Shown: positions 18,712 to 28,795, counted from the first letter of the stretch. The stretch: 64,000 nt of DNA from Pseudomonas putida (GCF_028682635.1 NZ_JANHLK010000010.1:161607-225606), one strand, 5' to 3'. Numbers and translations: made by a program. Notes: generated by a model not told the origin, from the letters alone.

Positions 18712-18893
18712 GTTTTTCTCCTGATTAGTCCTCGTTCAGGGAACATCGACCCCAATGCATTCCCTGACCCATAGTCGAACGGGACTCTGCGAAATCGACA
18801 GCAGTTGCTCGTATTGCTTGCGCGACATACTGTTTTACCCCAACGCGATCGCAAGCGGTCAATGTCATCACTACAAACAATGGGGTCCATCTC

Positions 18894-19733
18894 GTGAGCA
18901 AAGCGTCTTATGTTCCGCCCAAGGTCTGGAAACACAACGCGCCGTCTGGCGGTCAGTTCGCCAGCATCAACCGCCCGGTTGCCGGCCCGACCCATGACAA
19001 GACGCTGCCGACCGGCAAGCATCCGTTGCAGCTGTATTCGCTGGCCACGCCCAATGGCGTGAAGGTGACCATCATGCTCGAGGAGCTGTTGGCGCTTGGG
19101 CATGCCGGTGCCGAGTACGACGCCTGGCTGATCCGCATCGGCGAGGGCGATCAGTTTTCCAGCGGCTTCGTCGAGATCAACCCGAACTCGAAGATCCCGG
19201 CACTGCTGGACCGCAGCGCCGAGCCGCCGATCCGCGTGTTCGAATCCGGTTCGATCCTGCTTTTCCTCGCGGAAAAGTTCGGCGCCTTCCTGCCCACCGA
19301 CCTCGCTGGACGCACCGAAACCCTGAACTGGCTGTTCTGGCAAATGGGTTCGGCCCCCTACCTGGGCGGCGGCTTCGGGCATTTCTACGCCTACGCGCCG
19401 GAGAAATTCGAATACCCGATCAACCGCTTCACCATGGAGACCAAACGTCAGCTGGACGTTCTCGACCGTCGTCTTGCCGAGAGTCCCTACCTGGCCGGTG
19501 ACTACTACACCATCGCCGACATCGCGGTCTGGCCCTGGTACGGCCAGTTGGTGCGCGACAACGTGTACTCGGCGGCCGAGTTTCTATCGGCCCACCAATA
19601 CACCCACGTGCAGTGCTGGGCGGAAGAAATCGCCAAGCGGCCGGCGGTCATTCGTGGTCAGCGGGTCAATCGGACGTGGGGGGATGAGGCGACGCAGGTG
19701 CCTGAGCGGCATCAGGCGCAAGATTTGGGCTGA
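18894..19733 (+). CDS. yghU: Glutathione-dependent disulfide-bond oxidoreductase (YghU-like)
   Basis: 279 residues closely resembling E. coli YghU: YVPPKVWKHN, FASINRPVAGPTHDKTLP, GKHPLQLYSLATPNGVKV, DAWLIRIGEGDQFSSGFVE and NPNSKIPAL are hallmark blocks. It is a glutathione S-transferase-fold enzyme with disulfide reductase and peroxidase activity, binding two glutathiones per site. The start is a GTG at 18894 in a usual context (it matches the family's N-terminus). It acts in the cytoplasm; no operon partner. Confidence 0.92.
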   Translation: MSKASYVPPKVWKHNAPSGGQFASINRPVAGPTHDKTLPTGKHPLQLYSLATPNGVKVTIMLEELLALGHAGAEYDAWLIRIGEGDQFSSGFVEINPNSKIPALLDRSAEPPIRVFESGSILLFLAEKFGAFLPTDLAGRTETLNWLFWQMGSAPYLGGGFGHFYAYAPEKFEYPINRFTMETKRQLDVLDRRLAESPYLAGDYYTIADIAVWPWYGQLVRDNVYSAAEFLSAHQYTHVQCWAEEIAKRPAVIRGQRVNRTWGDEATQVPERHQAQDLG

Positions 19734-19821
19734 AGACCGTAGTTGGTTTCAGCCCTGCCCCGTGACGTCTCGACACCGGCTAAGCTTCTACGATTGAGCT
19801 TCTTTTCCTGAGGAGATCTTC

Positions 19822-21096
19822 GTGAGCAGCCTGCCCCTGTCCGAACTCGATGCCGCCCTGCCTGGCCTTGTGCGCAAGATTCGCGTGCTGGACGCCCTGT
19901 CCTGGCCGGATGGGGTCGAGGAAGCGTTCCTGGCGAGTTGGCGCGCCGGGCAGCCCGAGTTGCCCAGGGTCCAACTGCAACCGCGTGATCACAGCGCCGA
20001 CATTGACGCGCTCGAAGGCTTTATCGACCGCTGCGATGTGGGCCATCCGGCCGGGCGCCACCTGGCCATGACTGCGCGCAGTTATGCCACGGCCGGGCAC
20101 ATGCTCGGTGCCATTGGCACGCCCGCCTTCACTCAGTATTCGTCGGCGCTGTACCGGCGCCCGGACTTCTCCTACCCGAATCTGAACCTGAGCATGCTGG
20201 ACGCGGCGAACTTCTTCCTCAACACCACCGACGCCCTTATTGGCGGTGCGCGGATCCCGCCGAGCCCGGCGGAGATTCCGGCCGAAGCCTTCGCGGCCTG
20301 GATGCAGCCGGAACTGGACCGCTTCTTCGGCCCCGGCCGGATCACCGTGCTGCTCGATCCGACCTTGGCGGCCAAGGCAATCGCCGGCGCGAGCCGCATT
20401 CGCCTGCGGGCCAGCGCGCTGTTTTCCGAACTGGACAAGAACCAGCTGTTGCAGCACGAGGCGTTCGTGCATGTGGCCACGGCGCAGAACGGCGCGCTGC
20501 AATCGAACCTCAAGAGCCTTGGCCTGGGCGCGCCGCGTACCACCCAGACCCAGGAAGGCATCGCCACCCTGGCCGAGCTGTTCACCGGCAGCATGGACAT
20601 CAACCGCCTGCGTCGCCTGGCCTTGCGCGTGCTCGCGGTGCAACAGGCGCTCGATGGTGCCGATTTCATCCAGGTGTTCGAAGGTTTTCTCGCTGCCGGC
20701 CAGACCCAGGAAGAGTCCTTCCGTTCGACCCAGCGGGTATTTCGCGGCGCCGACCTGCGCGGCGGTTCGGCGTTCACCAAGGACGCGGCCTACCTGACCG
20801 GTCTGCTCGGCGTGCACACCTTGCTGCGCATCGCCATCCGTGACAACCGGCCGGAGCTGGTCGGCTATCTGTTCGCCGGGCGCCTGAGCCTGGGGGACAC
20901 CGTACGCCTGGCCCCGCTGTTCGAGTCCGGCTGGCTCCAGGCACCGGTCCATGTGCCGGCCTGGGCCCGCGACCTGCGCCTGCTCGCCGCCAACCTGGCG
21001 TTCTCGGCGTTTATCTCGCGAATCAAGCTGGATGTGCTTGATCTGGACGTGCTAATGGCCTTCGCCGATGGGCATGAAGCCGATGCCAGCGCCTAG
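19822..21096 (+). CDS. QEGLA-motif putative metallocarboxypeptidase
   Basis: 424 residues of the family annotated as flavohemoglobin expression-modulating QEGLA motif protein (DUF1704). The HEAFVH motif (H212, E213, H217) fits the HExxxH zinc site of the MATCAP tyrosine carboxypeptidases, and QEGIATLAELFTG (from Q244) holds the QEGLA glutamate. Bacterial function is not settled. The start is GTG at 19822 with AGGAG 7 bases before. It converges on the NAD(P)H oxidoreductase gene 20 bp away. Confidence 0.88.
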   Translation: MSSLPLSELDAALPGLVRKIRVLDALSWPDGVEEAFLASWRAGQPELPRVQLQPRDHSADIDALEGFIDRCDVGHPAGRHLAMTARSYATAGHMLGAIGTPAFTQYSSALYRRPDFSYPNLNLSMLDAANFFLNTTDALIGGARIPPSPAEIPAEAFAAWMQPELDRFFGPGRITVLLDPTLAAKAIAGASRIRLRASALFSELDKNQLLQHEAFVHVATAQNGALQSNLKSLGLGAPRTTQTQEGIATLAELFTGSMDINRLRRLALRVLAVQQALDGADFIQVFEGFLAAGQTQEESFRSTQRVFRGADLRGGSAFTKDAAYLTGLLGVHTLLRIAIRDNRPELVGYLFAGRLSLGDTVRLAPLFESGWLQAPVHVPAWARDLRLLAANLAFSAFISRIKLDVLDLDVLMAFADGHEADASA

Positions 21097-21116
21097 GCGA
21101 ATCTGCAGTCCAGGCA

Positions 21117-21830
21117 TCACAAGGTAATGGGTTGGAGCGGATACAGCCGATCATCGAACTGACTCAAGCGTGGGTATTGGATGGGCTCATCCGCTTCGAT
21201 ATTTTCCAAGCGCTGGCGATAGCTGAGCAAAAATGCCTGTCGGTCTTCAGCGCTGATGTACGGCACGTGCCAGCCGACAAAAGGCGGCAGCACCTCCAGC
21301 CCGACATAGGCCAGCGTCCCGCGCAACAGCGGGCGCAACATGTCTTCCAGGGGACCATGGATGGCTTCCTCGCCGAACATGTGTTCACGCCCGCCCAAGG
21401 TCACCGTCACCAGGGCTTTCTTGCCGCTCAGGCCGCCTTGATCATAGAAGCGCTTGCCGCCGTAGCAGATGCCGGATACCAGCACCCGGTCAATCCAGCC
21501 CTTGAGAATCGCCGGCGTGGAGAACCAGTAGATCGGGAAATTGAGGATCAGCAGGTCCGCCCACAACAGTTTGTCCAGCTCCTGCTGGATATCGGCGGCG
21601 AGGGTCTGCTCCTTGCTGTTGCGTCGTTGCTCGAGGGCGTAGACCAGGTATTCGGGATTCTCCCTGACGCAGAAGTCCTCTGCACTGGCCACCGGGTTCC
21701 AGTTCATCGCGTAGAGGTCGGATACCCGGACTTGATGCCCTTGCGCCTGCAAGGTCTCGACCGCCTGGTCGCGCAGCGCCGCGGTAAAGGATTTCGGTTC
21801 GGGATGGGCATGCACGATTAAAACGTTCAT
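21117..21830 (-). CDS. NAD(P)H-dependent quinone oxidoreductase (flavodoxin-like)
   Basis: A 237-residue protein of the NQO1/KefF-type flavodoxin-like fold: MNVLIVHAHPEPKSF, then NFPIYWFSTPAILKGWIDRV and the GGREHMFGEEAI region are the FAD/FMN-binding elements. It would reduce quinones or similar acceptors by two electrons. It begins 38 bp after the acyl-CoA dehydrogenase stop on the same strand and is the last gene of the six-gene operon starting at the DUF1302 gene; it may recycle electrons or protect against quinones, which is inference. Confidence 0.9.
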   Translation of the reverse strand: MNVLIVHAHPEPKSFTAALRDQAVETLQAQGHQVRVSDLYAMNWNPVASAEDFCVRENPEYLVYALEQRRNSKEQTLAADIQQELDKLLWADLLILNFPIYWFSTPAILKGWIDRVLVSGICYGGKRFYDQGGLSGKKALVTVTLGGREHMFGEEAIHGPLEDMLRPLLRGTLAYVGLEVLPPFVGWHVPYISAEDRQAFLLSYRQRLENIEADEPIQYPRLSQFDDRLYPLQPITL

Positions 21831-21868
21831 GGGGGGGTCCTTGAAATGGGGTTGATGCGTTCGTCACG

Positions 21869-23647
21869 TCAGAATTGATCGGCATCGAGCAGGAACAGGC
21901 TCTCGCTACCGGCCCTGACCGCAGCGGCCAGGGAGTGGACCCGAGGCAACAGGCGAGCGAAGAAGAAGCGCGCAGTTCCCAGTTTGGTCCGGTAAAAAAC
22001 ATCCTGGTCCTGCTTTTGCAACGCGGTACGCGCCATCAGCGCCCACATGTAGGCGTAAGCGGTGTAGCCCAATACGTGCAGGTACTCGACTGACGCCGCA
22101 CCGATTTCATTCGGGTTGGATGCCGCCCGATCCAGTAGCCATGCGGTCAGTTCGTCGAGGGTCTGCACAGCGTCGTTCAGCGGTTGGGTGAACTCCATCA
22201 GGTCAGCGCCGACCGAAGCGGTGAATTGCCGAATTTCGTCAGCGAACAGGTGGTAGTACGCCCCGCCACTGCCGAGTACTTTACGACCCAGCAGGTCGAG
22301 TGCCTGGATGCCATTGGTGCCTTCGTAGATCTGGGTAATGCGGCAGTCGCGGATCAGCTGTTCCTGGCCCCATTCACGGATAAAACCATGACCGCCGAAG
22401 ATCTGCTGTCCATGCACCGTGGTTTCCAGCCCCATGTCGGTGAGGAACGCCTTGGCCACCGGCGTCAGCAGGACCACCAGTGCTTGCGCGCGTTGGCGGG
22501 TGGCGGCGTCTTCGCTGAATTTTGCGCTATCGAGTTGCAGGGCGACGTAGCTGGAGAACGCGCGGCCGCCTTCGTTCAACGCTTTCATGGTCAGCAACAT
22601 GCGACGCACGTCCGGGTGCACGATGATCGGGTCGGCGAGCTTGTCCGGATCGGCCGGGCCGGTTGGCGCCCGGCTCTGGATTCGGTCGCGGGCGTATTCG
22701 ACGGCGTTCTGATAGGAGCGTTCACCGAGGGACAGGCCCTGGATCCCGACGCCCAGGCGTTCATAGTTCATCATGGTGAACATCGCCGCCAGGCCCTTGT
22801 TCGGCGCATCGATGATGTAGCCGGTGGCGCCGTCGAAATTCATCACGCAGGTGGCCGAGGCCTTGATGCCCATCTTGTGCTCGATCGAGCCGCAGGACAG
22901 GCTGTTGCGCGCGCCCAACGCACCGTTGGCATCGACCAGGAATTTCGGTACCAGGAACAGCGAAATGCCTTTGGGTCCTGGCGGAGCATCCGGCAGCCTG
23001 GCCAACACCAGGTGAATGATGTTTTCAGTGAGGTCGTGCTCACCGCCAGTGATGAAGATCTTGGTGCCGCTGACCTTGTAGCTGCCGTCGGCTTGCGGCT
23101 CGGCCCTGGTGCGGATGATACCCAGGTCGGTACCGGCGTGTGGCTCGGTCAGGCACATGGAACCGGCCCAGACACCGGCGTACATGTTCGGCAGGTACGC
23201 AGCCTTCAGTTCTTCGCTGGCGTGGGCGTTGATCGACAGGCAGGCGCCAGCGGTCAGCATTGGATACAGGCCGAAAGACAGGTTGGCCGAGTTGAGCATT
23301 TCTTCGACCTGGGCGCAAATCACCTTGGGCATGCCCATGCCCCCGAACCGTTCGTCGCCACCGACGCTGGTCCAGCCGCCAGCGGCGTAGGTCTGGTAGG
23401 CCTCGGGGAAACCCTTGGGGGTCTGCACCGCGCCGTCGGCCCAGGAGCAGCCTTGTTCATCGCCGCTGCGGTTCAGCGGGGCAATGGTGCCGGCGATGAC
23501 TTTGCCGGCTTCTTCGAGAATGGTGCTGGCGGTGTCTTCGTCCACCACATTGGCCAGGGCTGGCAGTTGCGCCCAAAGCCTGGAAACCTCGAACACTTCA
23601 TTCAGAACAAAACGCATATCGCGCAGGGGTGCTTTGTAGTCAGCCAT
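21869..23647 (-). CDS. DmdC-like acyl-CoA dehydrogenase
   Basis: 592 residues, the long acyl-CoA dehydrogenase type (about 600 residues) often annotated as 3-(methylthio)propanoyl-CoA dehydrogenase. ADYKAPLRDMRFVLNEVFEV at the N-terminus, MCLTEPHAGTDLGIIRTRAE (FAD/substrate), GTKIFITGG, MNYERLGVGIQGL, QIFGGHGFIREWGQEQLIRD and ITQIYEGTNGIQALDLLGRK are clear. The start at 23647 is the family start; 10 more codons are open. It follows the pump gene by 37 bp, so it oxidises an acyl-CoA derived from whatever the operon handles. A paralogue is at 61508. Confidence 0.93.
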   Translation of the reverse strand: MADYKAPLRDMRFVLNEVFEVSRLWAQLPALANVVDEDTASTILEEAGKVIAGTIAPLNRSGDEQGCSWADGAVQTPKGFPEAYQTYAAGGWTSVGGDERFGGMGMPKVICAQVEEMLNSANLSFGLYPMLTAGACLSINAHASEELKAAYLPNMYAGVWAGSMCLTEPHAGTDLGIIRTRAEPQADGSYKVSGTKIFITGGEHDLTENIIHLVLARLPDAPPGPKGISLFLVPKFLVDANGALGARNSLSCGSIEHKMGIKASATCVMNFDGATGYIIDAPNKGLAAMFTMMNYERLGVGIQGLSLGERSYQNAVEYARDRIQSRAPTGPADPDKLADPIIVHPDVRRMLLTMKALNEGGRAFSSYVALQLDSAKFSEDAATRQRAQALVVLLTPVAKAFLTDMGLETTVHGQQIFGGHGFIREWGQEQLIRDCRITQIYEGTNGIQALDLLGRKVLGSGGAYYHLFADEIRQFTASVGADLMEFTQPLNDAVQTLDELTAWLLDRAASNPNEIGAASVEYLHVLGYTAYAYMWALMARTALQKQDQDVFYRTKLGTARFFFARLLPRVHSLAAAVRAGSESLFLLDADQF

Positions 23648-23684
23648 GATGAAATCGCTCGCTTGAAAATTGGACAATGCAGAT

Positions 23685-26192
23685 TCAGGATTCGTTAGTG
23701 CCCGTATCGTAGTGAGGCTTGAGGCCGGTGACTTGACCCTGGACTCCCGCTTCCTGGCGGCGCCGATCGTCGTTCAAAAGGAAATACGACAGCGCCGGAA
23801 TCAGGATCAGCGCCCCAAGCATGTTCCACAGGAACATGAAGGTCAGCAGAATGCCCATGTCGGCCTGGAACTTGATTGGCGACCAGACCCAGCACACTAC
23901 GCCGGCGGCCAGGGTGATACCGACCAGCCCGACCACCCGGCCGGTGAAGGCCACGGCCTTGCGATAGGCCTCGGACAGCGACAGTCCCTGGCGCTGGTAC
24001 TGCAGTTGCACGCTGAGCAGGTACAAGGCGTAGTCCACCCCGATCCCTACGCCCAGGGCAATCACGGGCAAGGTCGCCACCTTCACGCCGATGCCCATGG
24101 CCACCATCAAGGCTTCGCAAAGAATCGAGGTCAGCACCAGCGGCAGCAGCGCCACCAGCGTGGCGCGCCAACTGCGGAAGGTGATCAGGCAGAACAGCGT
24201 CACCGCCAGATAAACATAGAGCAGCATGGTGCGATTGGCCTCGCGTACCACGATGTTGGTGGCCGCTTCGATGCCGGCGTTGCCGGCGGCCAACAGGAAC
24301 TGGCGATCCTCGCTGCTGTTTTCCCTGGCGAACTGCTCGGCGATCTCCACCACGGCGTCGAGGGTCTCGGCCTTGTGATCCTTGAGGTAGGCGATCACCG
24401 GCATCAGCGAGCAGTCAGTGTTGAACAGCTCCGGGGCGTTGACCGAGGCCTGTTGCGCGGCGTAGTTCAGCACGTTTTGATTGCGCTGGATGTTGTTGAG
24501 CTTGGGGTTGCCCTCAAAGGTGCCGGCGGTGATCTGGCGCACGGCATTGACCAGTGACACGGTGGTCTGCACCCCCGGGTGCTGCTGCAGCTTCCAGGCC
24601 AGGCGGTCGGCCAGGATCAGGGTCTTGTAGTCCAGGCAGCCTTCCGGCGCGGTCTTGATCATCACTGCGAACTGATCGCTGGATAGCGCGTAGTGGCTGG
24701 TGATGTAGGCGTTGTCGCGGTTGTAGCGCGACTCGGCACGCAACTCCGGTGCCCCGCTGTCGAGGTCGCCGATTTTCAGTTGCAGGCTGACCATGAAGCC
24801 GCCGATGCCCAGCAACACGGCGACCAGCACGGTGCCGGTGGCCCACTTGCGGGTGGTGAAGCGATCGAGCAGGTCCCAGAGTTTGCCGAAGCCTTTGTGG
24901 TGCTCGGCACGGGTGTCGATTTTCAGCGCGCGCTCGGCCGCCTTGCGCCCGACGCCGATATAGGACAGCGCCACCGGCATCAGCAGCAAGGAAGTAAAAA
25001 TCAGCACCGCCACACCGATGCTGGCGGTGATCGCCAGGTCCTGGATCACCGGAATGTCGATCAGCATCAGCACGGCGAAGCCCACCGCATCGGCCAGCAA
25101 CGCGGTGACGCCAGCGATGAACAGACGGCGAAACGTATAGCGCGCGGCGATCAGCTTGTGGGTGCCACGGGCGATGTCCTGCATGATCCCGTTCATCTTC
25201 TGCGCCGCGTGGGACACGCCGATGGCGAAGATCAAAAACGGCACCAGCACAGAATACGGGTCGATGGCATAACCCAGCCAGGCGACGATGCCCAACTGCC
25301 AGACCACCGCGATCAGCGAGCAGCCGACCACCAGCAAGGTGCTGCGCACGCAACGGGTGTAGGCGTAGATGATCAGCAGCGAGGTGACCACGGCCAGGCC
25401 GAAGAACATCATCACCTGGATCAGGCCGTCGATCAGGTCGCCCATCAATTTGGCGAAACCGATCACACGGATCTTGTATTGACCTTTGCCCTCCTCCCCG
25501 GCCTTGTGCACGGCGTCGCTGGCGAACTCGATCCTGTCGCGCAAGCGCTCTTCGAGCTGGCGGGAAAAGGCGTGGTAGTTGATGCCCTGGCCGGTGGCCG
25601 TGGCCTTGTCCAACAGCGGCACGATCAGCATGCTCGACTTGTAGTCGCTGGCCACCAGGCTGCCGACGATGCCGGCACGGTTGATGTTCTGGCGCAGTTG
25701 CTCGATGTCCGATGCAGAACCCTGATAACTGTCAGGCATCACCGTGCCGCCCTGGAAGCCTTGCTCGGTAACTTCGGTCCAGCGCACCGCCGAACTCCAC
25801 AGCGATTTCATCCAGGCGCGGTCGACGCCCTGCATGAGAAACAGCTCGTCATTGACCTGCTTGAGGACCGTCAGGTAGTGCGGATCGAAGATGTCGCCCC
25901 GGGTGTTCTCCACCACCACCCGCACCGAGTTGCCCAGGCCGCGCAGCGACTGGCGGTTCTCCAGGTAATTCTGGATGTAGGGCTGGCTCTGCGGAATCAT
26001 CTTTTCGAAGCTGGGGCGCAGTTCCAGGCGGGTCATGGCCATGTAGCCCAGGACCACGGTGGCCAGGGCCATGAGCAGCATGAACAGCGGTCGATGGTTG
26101 AACACCAGCCGTTCCAGCAGATTGCCGGAGCGCCGGTCGAAGTCCGGCAGTTCGCGGATCACCGGCAGGGTGTCTTGCTTCAAATTGCCCAT
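23685..26192 (-). CDS. MMPL/RND-family inner-membrane pump
   Basis: 835 residues with two halves, each beginning with one membrane helix and a large periplasmic loop and continuing with a five-helix sterol-sensing-like bundle, as in the RND/MMPL lipid transporters. SSD-like segments include FGLAVVTSLLIIYAYT and VTLFCLITFRSWRATLVALL; PVIALGVGIGVDYALYLLSV is the conserved GxxxDY proton-relay region. The ATG at 26192 opens MGNLKQDTLP; 34 upstream codons are unlikely to be used. Expected in the inner membrane, coupling proton flow to movement of a hydrophobic substrate with the neighbouring DUF1329 and DUF1302 proteins. Confidence 0.92.
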   Translation of the reverse strand: MGNLKQDTLPVIRELPDFDRRSGNLLERLVFNHRPLFMLLMALATVVLGYMAMTRLELRPSFEKMIPQSQPYIQNYLENRQSLRGLGNSVRVVVENTRGDIFDPHYLTVLKQVNDELFLMQGVDRAWMKSLWSSAVRWTEVTEQGFQGGTVMPDSYQGSASDIEQLRQNINRAGIVGSLVASDYKSSMLIVPLLDKATATGQGINYHAFSRQLEERLRDRIEFASDAVHKAGEEGKGQYKIRVIGFAKLMGDLIDGLIQVMMFFGLAVVTSLLIIYAYTRCVRSTLLVVGCSLIAVVWQLGIVAWLGYAIDPYSVLVPFLIFAIGVSHAAQKMNGIMQDIARGTHKLIAARYTFRRLFIAGVTALLADAVGFAVLMLIDIPVIQDLAITASIGVAVLIFTSLLLMPVALSYIGVGRKAAERALKIDTRAEHHKGFGKLWDLLDRFTTRKWATGTVLVAVLLGIGGFMVSLQLKIGDLDSGAPELRAESRYNRDNAYITSHYALSSDQFAVMIKTAPEGCLDYKTLILADRLAWKLQQHPGVQTTVSLVNAVRQITAGTFEGNPKLNNIQRNQNVLNYAAQQASVNAPELFNTDCSLMPVIAYLKDHKAETLDAVVEIAEQFARENSSEDRQFLLAAGNAGIEAATNIVVREANRTMLLYVYLAVTLFCLITFRSWRATLVALLPLVLTSILCEALMVAMGIGVKVATLPVIALGVGIGVDYALYLLSVQLQYQRQGLSLSEAYRKAVAFTGRVVGLVGITLAAGVVCWVWSPIKFQADMGILLTFMFLWNMLGALILIPALSYFLLNDDRRRQEAGVQGQVTGLKPHYDTGTNES

Positions 26193-26220
26193 GTCTGGGT
26201 ACTCACTCTGGTTCTTATCG

Positions 26221-27306
26221 TTATTCGACGGGCAGCGTACGCACACCAAGACCGCCAACCAGCACCAGCGCACCATTGACGGCCAATGCGGCACCGGCCA
26301 CCGGTGACTGTCGGGCTTGCGGCATCAGTTGCAGCGGGGCATTACCCCCTCGGCTCATGAGCATGTGCCCGGCCTGGGTGAACAGCCGGAAGCGGCCGTC
26401 GACGTCCAGCGTGGCAGCGGTGACGCTGACCTGCAGGTCATTGTCGAGCCGGGTCCAGCTGAGCCCGCCATCGGCGCTGCGATATACATGACCGCGCAGG
26501 CCATAGGCGAGTACTTCGCCGGGCTGGCCGACCACACCGAAAAAGCTGCCCTCATAAGGCGTCTGCAGTGCCATGAAACGCTGGCGGGCGTCATCCCATT
26601 TGAGCAGCAGGCCTTGTTCGCCGGCGATGTACAGCGCATCGCCGGTGGAGGTGATGGCGTTGAGGTGGAAACCTTGCGGGTTGTCGGTACGATCCTGGAA
26701 TGGGGTCCAGGTCTGGCCGCCGTCTTCGGTGCGCAGGATCACGTTGAACACGCCGACCACATAGCCGACCTTGTCGTTGGCGAACCAGACGTCGAGCAGC
26801 GGTTTGTCGGCACCCTCCTCCATCAGCCGCTGGCCGTCGGCGGCCAACAGGGCCCATTGCTCGACCTGCGGCTCGGCCTTGGCCAGGGCGCTGTAGTGCT
26901 TGAGCATCAGCTCGCCGATCTGGCGGCCATCGAGTTGCCGGGTCCAGGTGACGCCGGCATCGCTGCTGTGCAACACCACGCCGTCATTGCCGACCGCCCA
27001 GCCCTGGGTTGCCGAAGGGAAACTCACCGCCGTGAGGTCAGAGCTGACCGGCACGTCGGCCTGCTGCCAGCGCAGGCCGGCGTCATCTGAATAAAGGATA
27101 TGGCCACGCTGGCCCACTGTGACCAGGCGCTGCCCTGCCTGGGTCACCCCGAGCAAGGGGCTGCGCTGCACCAGTGCACTGGACTGCGCCGGCAGGTCCA
27201 GCACGTCAACGTAGGATGATGCCTGCGCGCCGCCCTGCAGCAATACCAGCAGCATCCCCAGCATCCCCAGCACCCGTGGCGCGATCTTCTTGTTACAGGA
27301 GCCCAT
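26221..27306 (-). CDS. YCF48/BNR-type beta-propeller protein, exported
   Basis: 361 residues with a signal peptide (VLGMLGMLLVLLQGGAQA) and four or more short repeats of the form GHILYSDDAGLRWQQ, GVVLHSSDAGVTWTR, NVILRTEDGGQTWTP and GHVYRSADGGLSWTR, each an Asp-box/BNR propeller blade. Proteins of the YCF48-related (PSII stability factor) fold act as periplasmic scaffolds. It lies 28 bp before the pump gene and so may anchor the pump to the periplasmic carrier. Start at 27306 rather than 27324 by the signal peptide. Confidence 0.88.
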   Translation of the reverse strand: MGSCNKKIAPRVLGMLGMLLVLLQGGAQASSYVDVLDLPAQSSALVQRSPLLGVTQAGQRLVTVGQRGHILYSDDAGLRWQQADVPVSSDLTAVSFPSATQGWAVGNDGVVLHSSDAGVTWTRQLDGRQIGELMLKHYSALAKAEPQVEQWALLAADGQRLMEEGADKPLLDVWFANDKVGYVVGVFNVILRTEDGGQTWTPFQDRTDNPQGFHLNAITSTGDALYIAGEQGLLLKWDDARQRFMALQTPYEGSFFGVVGQPGEVLAYGLRGHVYRSADGGLSWTRLDNDLQVSVTAATLDVDGRFRLFTQAGHMLMSRGGNAPLQLMPQARQSPVAGAALAVNGALVLVGGLGVRTLPVE

Positions 27307-27401
27307 GTTGCGCCCTCTTGGCAAAAAGGCGCCGGGTGGTACCTGGGTACGACCCGGCGCAAAAACTGCGCGATCAGCAATCGGCAGTAGCGGCGAAGCT
27401 G

Positions 27402-28760
27402 TCAGCGGATACCGGAACCCGCCAGCGATTCAGGAGACCACTGGGTCTTGCTCAGCGCCTCGCTGTACTTGATGCCGCCGTAGGGGCCTGGAAAGCCGAC
27501 GGCGCTGTACGTGCCACCGACCAGGTCATAGCTCAGGTAAGGCGAGGCATCCGGCACTTGCTGGTCGTAGCTTTGGCTGAGGAAGGTGAAGACGCCGCGG
27601 TAGAGCTGGCCGTTCGCGTCGTATTGGTCGGATGCCAGGGCGACCCAGCTGTCCTCATCCAGGTAGAAGCGGCGCTTGGCGTAAATGTGCCGGGCGCCTG
27701 GCTTGAGGGTCGCCTCGACCACCCACACCCGGTGTTTTTCCCAGCGCACGAACTCGGGCGCCAAGTGGTTGGGGGTCATCATCGGCTTCAGATCGTTTTG
27801 ATAGGTCACACGGTAAGTGTTGTACGGAACGATCATTTCCTGCTTGCCGACCAGCTTCCAGTCGAAGCGGTCCAGGGCACCGTTGAACACAAAGGAATCA
27901 TCCCAGGTCGAGGCGCCCGCGCTGCCCGGGTTAGGCGTGTCGTAGGCCAGGCTCGGCGCCAGCTTCACGCGGCGCTGGCCCGGCAGGTATTGCCAGCCAC
28001 GGCGCGGTTGCTCCAGCGGATTGACCGCATCGCGCACCAACACAGCCTCGCCGGCACGACGGGCAGGACCGGTGAAGGCCAGCTTGATCTGGTAATAGGT
28101 GTCTGCGGCGGCCAGCGGTTTGGCCAGGTCGTCATAGGCGGCATAGTTGATCTGGGCGATACCGGTGGTGGCCAGGCTGGCGACGCCGGCGGAGTCGACA
28201 TTCCAGTTGTCGTACTTGGTCTGCAGGTTGACGCCCTGATAACGCAGCAAGTGGTTCCAGATCGCCTCGGCACCGGTCTTGGGGATCGGGAATGGAATGC
28301 CTGGCAGCGCATTTTCGATGGAATTGCCGCCTTCGGTGGAGCGTGCCGCCGTGGCATTTTTTACCGTATTGTCCAGCACGCCTTTAGGCAACGCGGCAGT
28401 GCGGTGGGTCGGGAAAACCTCGATTTTGAAGCTGGGATAACGTTTGGCCAGCTCGGCGGTCACCGCGGTCAGTTGGCCCTTGTACTGGTCGACGTTCTTG
28501 CCATCGATCACCAGCAGCGGCTTTTCGGCAGCGAAAGGGTCCGGGCGCAATTTGTCGCCCGCCTTGAAGCCGGCCGGGGGCGTGCTCAGGCCACCTTGAT
28601 AGGCCGGAATGGAACCGTCGGCATTACCGGCTTTTTCGGCGCCGACCTGGGTCAACTGGTTACCCAGTTTGGCGGCTTCAGAGGCATCGACGGCGGCGTG
28701 GGCAGGCCCGGCAAGGGCCAGGGCCAGAGAAGCGGCCATCAGGGTATAGGCGAATTTCAT
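27402..28760 (-). CDS. DUF1329 periplasmic protein
   Basis: 452 residues: signal peptide (FAYTLMAASLALALAGPAHA) and a DUF1329 domain of LolA/LolB-like fold that is believed to shuttle lipophilic molecules in the periplasm. It shares GNQLTQVGAEKAGNADGSIP, FPIPKTGAEAIWNHLLRYQG and RRFYLDEDSWVALASDQYD with the orphan copy at 16343. AGGAG lies 9 bases before the ATG. It is 35 bp after the DUF1302 gene and 95 bp before the propeller gene. Confidence 0.92.
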   Translation of the reverse strand: MKFAYTLMAASLALALAGPAHAAVDASEAAKLGNQLTQVGAEKAGNADGSIPAYQGGLSTPPAGFKAGDKLRPDPFAAEKPLLVIDGKNVDQYKGQLTAVTAELAKRYPSFKIEVFPTHRTAALPKGVLDNTVKNATAARSTEGGNSIENALPGIPFPIPKTGAEAIWNHLLRYQGVNLQTKYDNWNVDSAGVASLATTGIAQINYAAYDDLAKPLAAADTYYQIKLAFTGPARRAGEAVLVRDAVNPLEQPRRGWQYLPGQRRVKLAPSLAYDTPNPGSAGASTWDDSFVFNGALDRFDWKLVGKQEMIVPYNTYRVTYQNDLKPMMTPNHLAPEFVRWEKHRVWVVEATLKPGARHIYAKRRFYLDEDSWVALASDQYDANGQLYRGVFTFLSQSYDQQVPDASPYLSYDLVGGTYSAVGFPGPYGGIKYSEALSKTQWSPESLAGSGIR

Positions 28761-28795
28761 CTTGTTGTTCTCCTGCTTTCGCGAGGCTGGGTGAA

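Noticed and set aside
22184..26279. Long plus-strand frames opposite the acyl-CoA dehydrogenase and pump genes
   Set aside because: Same antisense artefact; no recognisable domains and no start context.
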